Shown here one piece after another: positions 8,308-17,063 of a stretch of DNA of 64,000 nucleotides; position 1 is the first letter of the stretch, and the number at the start of each line of letters is the position of its first letter. Origin of the DNA: Faecalibacterium sp. (GTDB lineage: Bacteria > Bacillota > Clostridia > Oscillospirales > Ruminococcaceae); assembly GCA_029264955.1 (NCBI GenBank), contig JARHYC010000021.1:30500-94499 (forward strand), read 5' to 3'. Made by a program: the position numbers and the translations under genes. The notes beneath the pieces were generated by a model. That model saw nothing but the letters and a program-made list of their open reading frames with translations, was not told the DNA's origin and did no database searches.

Positions 8308-9310
8308 TTGCCGCGCCCCCCTTCTTCTGAATCATTGCCAGAACTTCATAGCCTTTTTCCGTCAGGCGATCCAGCCACTGGGACACACTGCCCACAACCA
8401 GCGTCGCAAAGCAAATACCGGTATCATAAACGCCAAAATAACGGAACGCCATTGTCAGCAAGCCCAGCAGCACACCGTACAAGATCTGACCGCCGCGATG
8501 ACGCTGCGGAGTTGTGAACGGCTCGGTTGCCAAAAACAATGCACCGAACAAAATCGCGCCGGACACCAACTCGTAGGTAGCCAGAAGTACACGGCCGGTC
8601 GTGGTTTGTGCAATCACGGCATTTTCCACGATGGCGTCGCGGGGGTGCAAAAATGCAACCGCGCCGCAGGTCAGCAAAAATGCAAGCGGTGTATAGATCT
8701 TAATATCCCTGCGTGCCAGCAAAAATACGCCGCAGGCAATCAAAACCAGAATCGCAGTGGTACCCATCGGACCTGCATAGTTGCCTAACAGCATGTGCAG
8801 CATATCCGTCGTGGGAATACCGCCGTTGCGCAGCATATTGGACATACCGCCGGACAAAATCACCTCTCCGTTTGAGGTAAAGGGCACCATCGTACCCGGC
8901 GCTGGGTATCGCATCACCTGTTCCGGCCAGGATACCGCAACTACTACATAACCAACCGCAGCCGGATTAAAGGGGTAACTTCCATAACCGCCGAAGGCTT
9001 CTTTGCCAATCAGGATACCGGAAAGCACTGCCACAGTCAAAATTGGCCAAGGGCAGCTGGCGGGCATCAGCAGTGCAATGATCAAACTGAAGCACTCGCT
9101 GGACCAATCACTGCGCTCATAGGGGCGTTTCCGCAGAAAGCACACCAGTCGATCGCACAAATTTCCCAGCACTGTGGCATACAGGCACATCCAAACCGGA
9201 CGCGCGCCGTAATAAAAGAATGCCATACTGACCAGTGGCAACCCCAGCAGGCAAACATCCCAATAATAGTGCCGATCACTCCCGGCCTGGATTTTTAGTT
9301 TTTCGGACAT
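8297..9310 (-). CDS. RnfD-like membrane subunit lacking the FMN-acceptor threonine
   Basis: 337 residues with around nine membrane helices. PFNPAAVG (113-120), FLHPRD and FLATEPFTTP are typical RnfD/NqrB signatures. In the family FMN is linked to Thr of an S-G-A-T motif just before an L-L-x-G-N stretch. Here the site before LHMLLGNYAGPMG reads LSGGMSNML, residues 152-160, so Met156 replaces Thr. It starts 32 bases after rpe ends. No rnfC, rnfG or rnfB lies in the operon. It could be part of a transporter-like or scaffold complex without redox cofactors. Confidence 0.8.
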   Translation of the reverse strand: MSEKLKIQAGSDRHYYWDVCLLGLPLVSMAFFYYGARPVWMCLYATVLGNLCDRLVCFLRKRPYERSDWSSECFSLIIALLMPASCPWPILTVAVLSGILIGKEAFGGYGSYPFNPAAVGYVVVAVSWPEQVMRYPAPGTMVPFTSNGEVILSGGMSNMLRNGGIPTTDMLHMLLGNYAGPMGTTAILVLIACGVFLLARRDIKIYTPLAFLLTCGAVAFLHPRDAIVENAVIAQTTTGRVLLATYELVSGAILFGALFLATEPFTTPQRHRGGQILYGVLLGLLTMAFRYFGVYDTGICFATLVVGSVSQWLDRLTEKGYEVLAMIQKKGGAANAK

Positions 9311-9342
9311 TTTGAACGCTCCTTATTCTGCTTGCTGATTCA

Positions 9343-9993
9343 TCACAGGGCTGCCAGCGTTTTTACGGCCTGTTCCGGGTCTTTGGCAGCAAATACTGCG
9401 CTGCCCGCCACCAAAACATCTGCGCCTGCTTCTACACAAGCCGGACCCGTCGTTGCGTCCACGCCGCCGTCCACTTCCAGCAGGAAAGACAGGCCGCGCT
9501 TTTCCCGTTCTTCTTTCAGCCAACGCAGCTTATCCAGTGCAGAAGGCATAAACTTCTGACCGCCAAAGCCAGGCTCTACGCTCATAACCAGAACCAGATC
9601 CAGCTGATCCAGCCAGGGAGCCAGTGCTTCTGCGGGGGTTCCGGGCTTGATGGTCAAACCGGTCTTGCAACCTGCTGCACGAATGGCAGCCAGCGTTTCT
9701 GCCACATCATCTTCACTCTCCAAATGAAAGTTGATCAATGTTGCGCCTGCTTCTGCAAAGGCCTTAACATATTCCAGAGGATGGGAGATCATCAGGTGTG
9801 CATCATAAAACGCATCGGGCAAATTCTTATGCAGGCTCTTCAGAACCGGCACGCCAAAACTAATATTCGGTACAAAATGACCATCCATAACATCATAGTG
9901 CAGCATTGCTGCGCCGGCATCCAGCACCATACGGCAATCTGCCGCCAGGTGACCGAAATCTGCCGACAAAATCGAAGGGCTAACCATCGACAT
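9343..9993 (-). CDS. rpe: Ribulose-phosphate 3-epimerase
   Basis: 216 residues, the normal length. It interconverts ribulose 5-phosphate and xylulose 5-phosphate in the cytoplasmic pentose phosphate pathway. The TIM-barrel signatures are intact: PSILSADF, LHYDVMDGHFVPN (metal His and Asp), DAHLMI, MSVEPGFGGQKF, EVDGGVD and AGSAVF. It is the first gene of the leftward operon that continues into the rnfD-like gene; a good promoter lies at 10078-10106. The coupling of a sugar epimerase with Rnf-like genes may only reflect operon layout. Confidence 0.97.
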   Translation of the reverse strand: MSMVSPSILSADFGHLAADCRMVLDAGAAMLHYDVMDGHFVPNISFGVPVLKSLHKNLPDAFYDAHLMISHPLEYVKAFAEAGATLINFHLESEDDVAETLAAIRAAGCKTGLTIKPGTPAEALAPWLDQLDLVLVMSVEPGFGGQKFMPSALDKLRWLKEEREKRGLSFLLEVDGGVDATTGPACVEAGADVLVAGSAVFAAKDPEQAVKTLAAL

Positions 9994-10077
9994 ATCGAAA
10001 CACTTCCTTTAGTTCAGAATAGACTGTACCCGGCTGCTGCTGGGAAGGCGCACAAAATCCATAGTACATCATTGTAT

Positions 10078-10106
10078 ATTGTACCGTATCGGCTGGTAAA
10101 AATCAA
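10078..10106 (-). promoter_or_regulatory. Sigma-A-type promoter for the rpe-rnf operon
   Basis: On the minus strand TTGATT (10106-10101), a 17-base spacer and TACAAT (10083-10078) lie about 85 bases before rpe. The rest of the 323-base gap between rpe and the kinase gene (9994-10316) holds only this promoter and the terminator at 10233-10265 as far as I can see. Confidence 0.65.
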
Positions 10107-10232
10107 ACGATGAAGCGGTATCTCCACAAATCTTTTACACCTGTTTGCCGTATTTTTTTGCAGCCCCTGTTTTTCTTGCAGCAGCTGTCCTGTTATGCGT
10201 GAAAAAGGATACTCCATCCCTGCATCTACAAT

Positions 10233-10265
10233 AAAAACCCGAACAGGATTTCTGTCCGGGTTTTT
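10233..10265 (-). terminator. Terminator after the two-component operon
   Basis: The stem AAAAACCCGaACAG with CTGTcCGGGTTTTT has a 5-base loop and one mismatch, with T-runs in both directions. It follows the histidine kinase stop at 10317. Confidence 0.8.
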
Positions 10266-10316
10266 TGCATTCATTGTGCTCCGTATTTCGCTGAACTGCA
10301 AATCTGTACAGCCAAA

Positions 10317-11822
10317 TTATACGTGTTTCTTTTCGTTTTTCTGATTTTTGCTTTCTTCAGTCTGGTCCGATAGCTTCAGCAAATCTTTTTTATTGGGCAG
10401 CTCTGCGGGCAGTGTAAAAGCAAATTTGCACCACTCGCCTTGTTTGCTTTCTACCCAAATCCGACCGCCGGACAGATTCACCAGAACTTTGCAGATATGC
10501 AAGCCCAGACCGCTGCCTCTTGCGTGCAAACCACGAGACTGGTCTTCTTTATAGAAACGCTCAAACACAAAAGGCAGTGCTTGCGCACTGATCCCCTGGC
10601 CGCTGTTCCAAACAGAAATCTCCACTTCAGGTCCAAGCCGCTGCGCCGACAAGCGAATCGTACCATTTTCGGGCGTGAACTTAATCGCATTATCCAGTAG
10701 GTTATACGCCACCTGATGAATCAAATCCGGATCTGCATAAACCAGCGTCTGTCCCATTTCTTCCAATCCTTCCAGATTGATTTTGCCGTTGGTAATGCGC
10801 TGTTCCGCACTGATTGCCGCACCCGCCAAGGTTTCCCATACATTATATAGGCGAGCATGTACCTGATATTCGCCGGATTCCAGTTTTGTGATATCCAGCA
10901 TATTTTGTACCAGACGTGCCAGACGCCCCACTTCCTGAGATACGATATTCAGGTAATGATTTTGCAACTCCGGCGGAATCGTGCCGTCCAACATACCGTC
11001 AATGAAACCCTTGATAGTGGTCATTGGGGTACGCAGCTCATGGGCGATATTGCCTGTAAACTGTGCACGAGAGCGGTCCATTGCTTCCAGATTTGCTGCC
11101 ATCGTATTAAAATCAGCTGCCAACTGACCTACTTCGTCTTCGCTGTTTACATTTTCCACACGGACTGTCATATCTCCGCCGCCAAATTTGCGCGCTACCT
11201 GACTGATTTCGTGCAGCGGTGCTGTCAGACGATTGCTCAGATAGATTGTCAAAATCATGGCGCACAGCAGCATCAGGCTGGCGGACAGCAGAAAATTGGA
11301 AAACATTTGCCCCAAAAAGTCGTTAAAGGCTTCCACCGGTGTATACACGAACAAATAACCATTATCGGCCAGCGTTGCCGTCACATAGCTGCGATAGGGC
11401 AAAAATCCACCCAAATCGGTCAGACCATGGTACCGTGCCTCTTTCGTATCGATTTTTTTTGAAATCTTTTCCAAGCAGCCCGCAGAAAGCGGTTTATCCG
11501 TATCTACCGCCGGATCCAACTCTAACAGAACATTGCCCGACTGGTCCGTAACCAGCAGATTCATACCGGAGCTTTCCCAAATCAGCTCCAGCGTTTTGCG
11601 TGCTGCTTCGTTGCCATCATCCTGCCGGACTTCATCTCGGTCCGTATAAGCCTGCTCTACCACACGAATTGCCAAAGACACCATCTGATCGCCGGTGGCA
11701 TAGTGTTCTTCTGCAAAATACTTGGCGAACAATGTCATCTGGGAAAGGCCCATCACCAGAGTACCTACCACCAGCAACGTGGACACCATGGAAAAGAAGG
11801 AAACCGAAATACTTTTCCGCAT
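10317..11822 (-). CDS. Sensor histidine kinase (OmpR-partner type)
   Basis: 501 residues. Two membrane helices (about 9-33 and 175-197) flank an extracellular sensor region of about 140 residues. They are followed by a HAMP domain (SNRLTAPLHEIS onward), a HisKA domain with phospho-acceptor His261 in NIAHELRTPMTTIKGF, and an ATPase domain (LLDNAIKFTPENG, GQGI, RGSGLGLHI). The kinase would phosphorylate the response regulator encoded 3 bases upstream in the same operon. A short charged tail ends in KNEKKHV. The signal is unknown; the sensor domain shows no recognisable ligand fold. Confidence 0.95.
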   Translation of the reverse strand: MRKSISVSFFSMVSTLLVVGTLVMGLSQMTLFAKYFAEEHYATGDQMVSLAIRVVEQAYTDRDEVRQDDGNEAARKTLELIWESSGMNLLVTDQSGNVLLELDPAVDTDKPLSAGCLEKISKKIDTKEARYHGLTDLGGFLPYRSYVTATLADNGYLFVYTPVEAFNDFLGQMFSNFLLSASLMLLCAMILTIYLSNRLTAPLHEISQVARKFGGGDMTVRVENVNSEDEVGQLAADFNTMAANLEAMDRSRAQFTGNIAHELRTPMTTIKGFIDGMLDGTIPPELQNHYLNIVSQEVGRLARLVQNMLDITKLESGEYQVHARLYNVWETLAGAAISAEQRITNGKINLEGLEEMGQTLVYADPDLIHQVAYNLLDNAIKFTPENGTIRLSAQRLGPEVEISVWNSGQGISAQALPFVFERFYKEDQSRGLHARGSGLGLHICKVLVNLSGGRIWVESKQGEWCKFAFTLPAELPNKKDLLKLSDQTEESKNQKNEKKHV

Positions 11823-11825
11823 AAT

Positions 11826-12524
11826 TTACTGATGCACCTCGAATTTATAGCCGACGCCCCAAACGGTCTTCAGTTCCCATTGATCTGAGGCACCAGCCAG
11901 CTTTTCACGCAGACGCTTTACATGTACGTCAATGGTACGGGAATCGCCGTAGTATTCAAAGCCCCACACCTCGTCCAGCAACTGGTCACGGGTATATACT
12001 CGGTTTGGGTGACCTGCCAGGCAGTTCAGCAGTTCCAGCTCCTTGGGGGGTGCTTCCACAACTTTGCCGTTGACACGCAGCTCGTAGCTGTTCATATCCA
12101 GACGCAGATTTTCAAATTCCAGCACGCCGTCCTGCTTTTCTTCTTCCTTGCAGCTACAGCCGCAGCGACGCAGTACAGCCTTGATGCGTGCCACAACCTC
12201 TTTTGCGTCAAAGGGCTTGACCATGTAGTCATCTGCCCCCAACTCCAGGCCCAACACCTTATCAAAGGTATCTCCCTTTGCCGTCAGCATAATGACGGGT
12301 GTATTGCCCTGCTGGCGAATGCGGCGGCAAGTTTCCCATCCGTCCATACGCGGCATCATAACATCCAAAAGCACCATATTGGGCTTTTCTTTTTCAAATA
12401 AATCCAGTGCCTGAATACCATCGTTTGCCACAATCACTGCATAGCCTTCCTTGACCAAATACAGTCGCAGTACTTCGCAGATGTTCTGGTCATCGTCTAC
12501 GACCAGGATTTTTTCGTTTGCCAT
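11826..12524 (-). CDS. OmpR/PhoB-family response regulator
   Basis: 232 residues from the ATG at 12524, 8 bases after AGGAG; an upstream GTG at 12533 overlaps the ribosome site and is less likely. The receiver domain has the acidic pair at residues 10-12, phospho-acceptor Asp54 (VLLDVMMPRMDGWE) and the conserved Lys in MLTAKGD. A linker with CGCSC precedes a winged-helix DNA-binding domain (TRDQLLDEVWG, RTIDVHVKRLREKL). It is co-transcribed with the kinase downstream. A TATAAT-like -10 for the pair lies at 12581-12586 on the minus strand. The regulon is unknown. Confidence 0.95.
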   Translation of the reverse strand: MANEKILVVDDDQNICEVLRLYLVKEGYAVIVANDGIQALDLFEKEKPNMVLLDVMMPRMDGWETCRRIRQQGNTPVIMLTAKGDTFDKVLGLELGADDYMVKPFDAKEVVARIKAVLRRCGCSCKEEEKQDGVLEFENLRLDMNSYELRVNGKVVEAPPKELELLNCLAGHPNRVYTRDQLLDEVWGFEYYGDSRTIDVHVKRLREKLAGASDQWELKTVWGVGYKFEVHQ

Positions 12525-12663
12525 GTGATCCACTCCTTTTATGTCAATCCCAAGCAGTTACAAATTATCATCTTGCCTTCATTATATAAGATACTTGTGG
12601 ATAAATAAAGAACAATCTATGCACATTCCGCACACTTTCCCGCTGAAAAAGGGCATGGGTGCG

Positions 12664-12692
12664 TTGCGCCGCACCGCACTTTCTGTTAAAAT
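12664..12692 (+). promoter_or_regulatory. Promoter for ychF-mtnN
   Basis: TTGCGC (12664-12669), a 17-base spacer and TAAAAT (12687-12692) lie 64 bases before the ychF start. Confidence 0.5.
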
Positions 12693-12755
12693 AGTAAAGA
12701 TTACAGTACATAACCGGACTATCGTTCGGCCGGATACAAAAGGAGACACCACATT

Positions 12756-13886
12756 ATGAAATTAGGTATCGTCGGCTTGCCCAACGTAGGCAAATCCACG
12801 CTGTTCAACGCCATTACTTCCACCAAGAACGCAGAAGCTGCCAACTATCCCTTCTGCACTATCGAACCCAACAGTGGCATCGTCGCTGTGCCGGACGCAC
12901 GTCTGGACAAGCTGGCTGAGCTGTGGGAAACCAACAAGAAAACCCCCGCCATCGTGGAGTTCGTTGATATTGCCGGTCTGGTCAAGGGCGCTGCAAACGG
13001 CGCCGGGCTTGGCAACAAGTTTCTGGGCAATATCCGCGAGTGTGACGCGATCGTTCACGTTGTGCGCTGCTTCGACGATGACAACATCGTTCATGTGATC
13101 GAAGATGTAAACAAACCCGTCGGCGTTGACCCCATTGCCGATATCGACGCCATCGACTATGAGCTGATTTTGAGCGACCTGGAAGTTGTCACCAACCGTG
13201 CCGGCCGTCAGGAAAAGGCTGCCAAGACCGGCAACAAGGCTGCTGCTGCCGAGGCTGTTTGGCTGCGTGAACTGGCTGCTCATCTGGAAGCAGGCAACCC
13301 TGCCCGCAGCTTCGACTTCGATGAAGGCGACAAGGACCAGGCACTGGCTGTGCGTGAAATGGGTCTGCTGAGCGCAAAGCCCGTTCTGTATGCTTGCAAC
13401 GTGGGCGAAGATGACCTGATGGAAGGTATCGAGAACAATAAGTACGTCCCTCTGGTAGCTGAGCGTGCTGCCAAGGAAGGCGCAAAGGTCATCCCCATCT
13501 GCGCAAAGACAGAAGAGGACATTGCCGACTACTCTCCCGAAGAAAAGAAGGAATTCCTGTCTGAAATGGGCGTTACTTCCAGCGGTCTGGACAACCTGAT
13601 CACTGCCAGCTACGATCTGCTGGGTCTGATTTCTTTCCTGACGGACGGCAAAAAAGAATGCCGCGCATGGACCATTCGTCGTGGCACCAAGGCTCCGCAG
13701 GCTGCCGGTAAAATCCACTCTGACTTCGAGCGAGGCTTTATCCGTGCACAGGTCATCGGCTACAACGATTTGGCCGACCACGACTTCGACTACGCTGCTG
13801 TAAAGAGCAAAGGTCTGCAGCGCACCGAAGGCAAGGAATATGTGGTACAGGACGGTGATATCATCGAGTTCCTGTTCAACGTCTAA
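12756..13886 (+). CDS. ychF: Redox-regulated ATPase/GTPase YchF (Obg family)
   Basis: 376 residues, slightly longer than usual for the family. The P-loop GLPNVGKSTLFNAI is at the N-terminus, followed by the G2/G3 region (DIAGLVKGAANGAGLGNKFL), a coiled-coil insertion and a C-terminal TGS domain ending YVVQDGDIIEFLFNV. YchF is a universally conserved ribosome-associated P-loop NTPase that hydrolyses ATP, linked to stress and translation control. AAAGGAGA precedes the start. mtnN follows after 22 bases, so the two probably form an operon. Its heavy use of GAC, CTG and AAG codons suggests high expression. Confidence 0.97.
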   Translation: MKLGIVGLPNVGKSTLFNAITSTKNAEAANYPFCTIEPNSGIVAVPDARLDKLAELWETNKKTPAIVEFVDIAGLVKGAANGAGLGNKFLGNIRECDAIVHVVRCFDDDNIVHVIEDVNKPVGVDPIADIDAIDYELILSDLEVVTNRAGRQEKAAKTGNKAAAAEAVWLRELAAHLEAGNPARSFDFDEGDKDQALAVREMGLLSAKPVLYACNVGEDDLMEGIENNKYVPLVAERAAKEGAKVIPICAKTEEDIADYSPEEKKEFLSEMGVTSSGLDNLITASYDLLGLISFLTDGKKECRAWTIRRGTKAPQAAGKIHSDFERGFIRAQVIGYNDLADHDFDYAAVKSKGLQRTEGKEYVVQDGDIIEFLFNV

Positions 13887-13908
13887 TTAAAATACAGGAG
13901 AAGTTTCC

Positions 13909-14592
13909 ATGGTATACGGAATTATGGGCGCAATGCCCGACGAAGTCGATCAGCTGTGTGCAAAGCTGACGGATGTTTCCCGCGAAACCTACGGCGGTGT
14001 GGAGTATCATCTGGGTCATCTGGGTGATAAGCAGGTTGTTGTTTGCTGCGCCGGTATGGGCAAGGCAAATGCGGCTGCTACCACGCAGGTACTCATCACC
14101 AAGTACGGCGCAGGCTGCATCATTTTCTCCGGCATTGCCGGCAATATGACCTCCAAAATCGGCATTGGCGATGTGGTCATCGGCAAGACCGTTTTGTATC
14201 ATGACGCACAGCTGGACATGATTTGCCAGAATCCCCCGTTCCTCACCGAATATACCGGTGACCCTGCTCTGATTGCCGCAGCACAGGCTGCCTGCGAAGC
14301 TCAGGGCGTGAAGGCTCTGGTGGGCAAGATTGCTACCGGCGATTTGTTTGTTGGCGACTCCGAAACCAAGAATGCCATCGCTGCCAAGTGCGCTCCCGAC
14401 TGTGTCGAGATGGAAGGCGCAGCTGTCAGCCAGATTGCTGCTAAGAACGAGATCCCCTGCGTCATCCTGCGCGCAATGAGCGACAACGCAGACGAAGCAG
14501 GACATGAGGTTCTGGTGGTGAAGAAGTTCAGCATCAGCGAGTATGTAAAAACTGCCACAAACATCGTAGCAGATATGCTCACCCGCCTGTAA
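13909..14592 (+). CDS. mtnN: 5'-methylthioadenosine/S-adenosylhomocysteine nucleosidase
   Basis: 227 residues. It cleaves adenine from methylthioadenosine and S-adenosylhomocysteine, feeding methionine salvage and removing methylation by-products. Seen motifs: GIMGAMPDEV at the start (Glu acts at the active site), CCAGMGKANAAATTQ, FSGIAGN, CVEMEGAA (ribose-binding Met-Glu) and the catalytic Asp in MSDNADE. It lies 22 bases after ychF with an AGGAG site and ends at a strong terminator. Confidence 0.95.
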   Translation: MVYGIMGAMPDEVDQLCAKLTDVSRETYGGVEYHLGHLGDKQVVVCCAGMGKANAAATTQVLITKYGAGCIIFSGIAGNMTSKIGIGDVVIGKTVLYHDAQLDMICQNPPFLTEYTGDPALIAAAQAACEAQGVKALVGKIATGDLFVGDSETKNAIAAKCAPDCVEMEGAAVSQIAAKNEIPCVILRAMSDNADEAGHEVLVVKKFSISEYVKTATNIVADMLTRL

Positions 14593-14614
14593 GCCACAAA
14601 TTACGTTTACATTG

Positions 14615-14650
14615 AAAAGCCGCTGTGTGTAATACACACAGCGGCTTTTT
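14615..14650. terminator. Bidirectional terminator after mtnN
   Basis: A 16-bp stem, AAAAGCCGCTGTGTGT with its complement, has a short AT loop and T-runs on both strands. It separates mtnN from the convergent gene at 14690. Confidence 0.9.
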
Positions 14651-14689
14651 GCTTGTATTCCAAAGAAAACCGTCAGATTTCCACTCGTT

Positions 14690-15148
14690 TTACAGATACT
14701 GCTCCAATCGCTGGCAGTTATCCTCCTGGAAGGCCTCCAGCTCACGCAGCATCTTTTTTGCACCCGGTGTGGCACTGGGAAAATCCGTCTCGCACTTGTG
14801 GCAGTCCAAAACGCCCTGATAGTTTCCTTCCGATAGCATTTCGGCTAGATTGCGGGTGGATTTATCGGTCATGGTTTTCATCTTGATCCCCAGCTGGGTA
14901 TTCATTTTGGCAAAAGCAGACTGGCCCTTCGGCGTTGCGCCCGAAGCCGTCAGACAAAGCTCTGCCTGACTTGCCATCTCGTGATATACATTTCTCTGAC
15001 GCTGCAATTCTGCCTTGAACAAGCCTTCTTCAGCCATGGGAATCAGCTGGTCCAGTGCCTTCTCGCCCATTTCGGTGTTTTCATAAATGGCTTCCAGCAT
15101 TCCGGTATTATCGCCGTTCTGCTGGGTCTGTGCGCGTTCCTGTGACAT
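14690..15148 (-). CDS. Alpha-helical cytoplasmic protein of unknown function
   Basis: 152 residues; AAAGGGGGG precedes the start. The sequence is almost entirely helical and charged, with heptad-like stretches (MLEAIYENTEMGEKALDQL, LQRQRNVYHEMASQAEL, NLAEMLSEGNYQGVLDC). It looks like a small four-helix, ferritin-like bundle, and no signal or membrane segment is present. Paired cysteines occur in DCHKCETD. I do not recognise a named family with certainty. It stands alone, 54 bases after the malQ stop on the same strand. Confidence 0.6.
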   Translation of the reverse strand: MSQERAQTQQNGDNTGMLEAIYENTEMGEKALDQLIPMAEEGLFKAELQRQRNVYHEMASQAELCLTASGATPKGQSAFAKMNTQLGIKMKTMTDKSTRNLAEMLSEGNYQGVLDCHKCETDFPSATPGAKKMLRELEAFQEDNCQRLEQYL

Positions 15149-15202
15149 AAAAACGCCCCCCTTTCGACACCAGTATGCGCCGATTGGAGGCCGTTTATAC
15201 GA

Positions 15203-16834
15203 TTATCTCTTATGCTTTTTGTGCTTTTTCTGTTTGCTTGTGCGCAGGGTCGGCTGCTTTTGTTCCTCCATGGCTTTTGCACTTTCCGGCTGTGGTCTGT
15301 GTTGTGCTTGCGGCACTTCGGCGGGTGCTGAAGTGCGTCCATATACCCAGCAGCGGCTGCGAATATAATATGCCAGCGCATCCGTTGCTGCACCATCCAG
15401 CATACGCCAGCTCCAGTTTCCGTCTGTGCGTCCAGGAGAATTCAACCGTGCTTCTCCCCCCAGACCCAGCCAGTCGAACATGGGTACGATTGCTGTATCC
15501 GACACGCTGGAAAGTACGGCATCCAGCAAAGCCGGTACGGCATCCTCGTCAGATTTCAGATTCAGATAAACGCGCGCAAAGCCCTTTTCCTGTTCGCTGG
15601 CGGCATTCTCCCACCAGTCGGTAAGGGTGGTGTTATCATGGGTACCAGGATATACCACAGTATTTCGCGTATAGCTGTACGGCAAAAATTCATTGCCGCC
15701 TCCAAAACCGAATTGTAGAACTTTCATACCCGGATAACCGCTCTCCCGCAGAAGCTCTCGCACGCTGTCGAACAGCTCTCCCAAATCTTCTGCCACAATG
15801 GGCAGCGGATACCCAATGGCAGATTCCATTGCGCGGAACAGTTCCATGCCAGGTCCTTTTTCCCATTTGCCGTTGATGGCGGTTTCGCTGCCGGCAGGGA
15901 TTGCCCAATAGGTATCGAATCCACGGAAGTGATCGATACGCACCACATCGTACAGCTCCAGGCTGCGGCGCATACGCTGCACCCACCAGGCAAAGCCGGT
16001 CTGCCGATGGTATTCCCAGTCATAAACCGGATTTCCCCACAGCTGACCCGTTGCGGAAAAGAAATCCGGCGGGCAGCCTGCCACACGGGAAAAGCCTCTA
16101 TCTCTATTGCGCTCGAACAGGTTACCACCTGTCCATGCATCTGCAGAATCCGCTGCCGCATAGATGGGCATATCGCCCAGAATCCGCACACCTTTCTGGT
16201 TGGCATGCTGTTTCAGCGCCGTCCACTGTTTATCGAACTCGTACTGCAAGAACGTCCAAAAGCCCACTTCATCGGCGTTTTCTTCTGCAAATTCTTTCAG
16301 TGCTTCGGGCTGACGGTCCCGCAGTTCTTCCGGCCACTGCTGCCAGCTTTGCATTTTGAATGCTTTTTTACCTGCCATGTACAGGGCATAATCCGGCAAC
16401 CAGTTTTCATTTTTCAGGGTAAAGGCATACCAGTCATCCGGCAGGTATTGCTCCATACCGTGAACCCCATGGCATTTTTCCAGAAATGTCTGATAGGCTT
16501 TGCGCAGCACCATAAAACGGCTGTTATACAGCTTACCATAATCGACATGCGCTGCATCCTCGCCCCAATCCCATTTGGTAATATCGGAGGCCTCCAACAG
16601 TCCCTCGTCCACCAGCGTTTCCAAATCAATAAAGTATGGATTGCCCGCAAAGGCAGAGCAACTCTGGTATGGGCTGTCACCGTAACCGGTAGGGCTCAAG
16701 GGCAGAATCTGCCAGAGCTGCTGCCCTGCACGATTCAGAAAATCCACAAACGCGTATGCCTGCTTACCAAAACAGCCGATTCCTCCAGGACCTGGCAGGC
16801 TGGAAACCGGCATCAAAATACCACATTGCCGCAT
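15203..16834 (-). CDS. malQ: 4-alpha-glucanotransferase (amylomaltase) with basic C-terminal tail
   Basis: 543 residues. A GH77 enzyme that moves glucan chains between maltodextrins, used in glycogen and maltose metabolism. Visible motifs: SSLPGPGGIGCFG, LPLSPTGYGDSPYQS, VRIDHFRGFDTYWAIP (nucleophile Asp), IVAEDLG (acid/base Glu region) and YPGTHDNTTL. The catalytic part ends near residue 490. About 50 extra residues rich in Pro, Gln and Lys follow, ending KQKKHKKHKR, which most amylomaltases lack. It is divergent from alaX and appears to be transcribed alone. Confidence 0.95.
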   Translation of the reverse strand: MRQCGILMPVSSLPGPGGIGCFGKQAYAFVDFLNRAGQQLWQILPLSPTGYGDSPYQSCSAFAGNPYFIDLETLVDEGLLEASDITKWDWGEDAAHVDYGKLYNSRFMVLRKAYQTFLEKCHGVHGMEQYLPDDWYAFTLKNENWLPDYALYMAGKKAFKMQSWQQWPEELRDRQPEALKEFAEENADEVGFWTFLQYEFDKQWTALKQHANQKGVRILGDMPIYAAADSADAWTGGNLFERNRDRGFSRVAGCPPDFFSATGQLWGNPVYDWEYHRQTGFAWWVQRMRRSLELYDVVRIDHFRGFDTYWAIPAGSETAINGKWEKGPGMELFRAMESAIGYPLPIVAEDLGELFDSVRELLRESGYPGMKVLQFGFGGGNEFLPYSYTRNTVVYPGTHDNTTLTDWWENAASEQEKGFARVYLNLKSDEDAVPALLDAVLSSVSDTAIVPMFDWLGLGGEARLNSPGRTDGNWSWRMLDGAATDALAYYIRSRCWVYGRTSAPAEVPQAQHRPQPESAKAMEEQKQPTLRTSKQKKHKKHKR

Positions 16835-16936
16835 AACTCGTTCCCTCGCTTTATTTTGAAATGCCGACCCACGGCATTTTTCTTAAACCCCATTATACAC
16901 ACTTTGCCGACTGTTTTCTACTCACTTGGAACGTGC

Positions 16937-16942
16937 TATAAT
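16937..16942 (+). promoter_or_regulatory. Candidate -10 box upstream of alaX
   Basis: A perfect TATAAT lies in the malQ-alaX divergent gap, 121 bases before the alaX ATG. No convincing -35 is seen at normal spacing, so this is tentative. Confidence 0.3.
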
Positions 16943-17063
16943 AATCCTATGCAAATTCTGTTCTTTTTCATGCCGAAACGCTGTCAAATGCAGCAAAAGG
17001 GGTATCACATCACCGGTGCTTCGTGGTATGATAGGGAAAGACTAAATTCCAAGGAGTTGTTTC

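Noticed and set aside
10014..10301. A possible 95-residue gene between rpe and the kinase
   Set aside because: It overlaps the terminator at 10233-10265 and the rpe promoter, lacks a ribosome site and has no recognisable features.
12762..13781. A 339-residue open frame antisense to ychF
   Set aside because: ychF is unmistakable on the other strand; the shadow has no family features.
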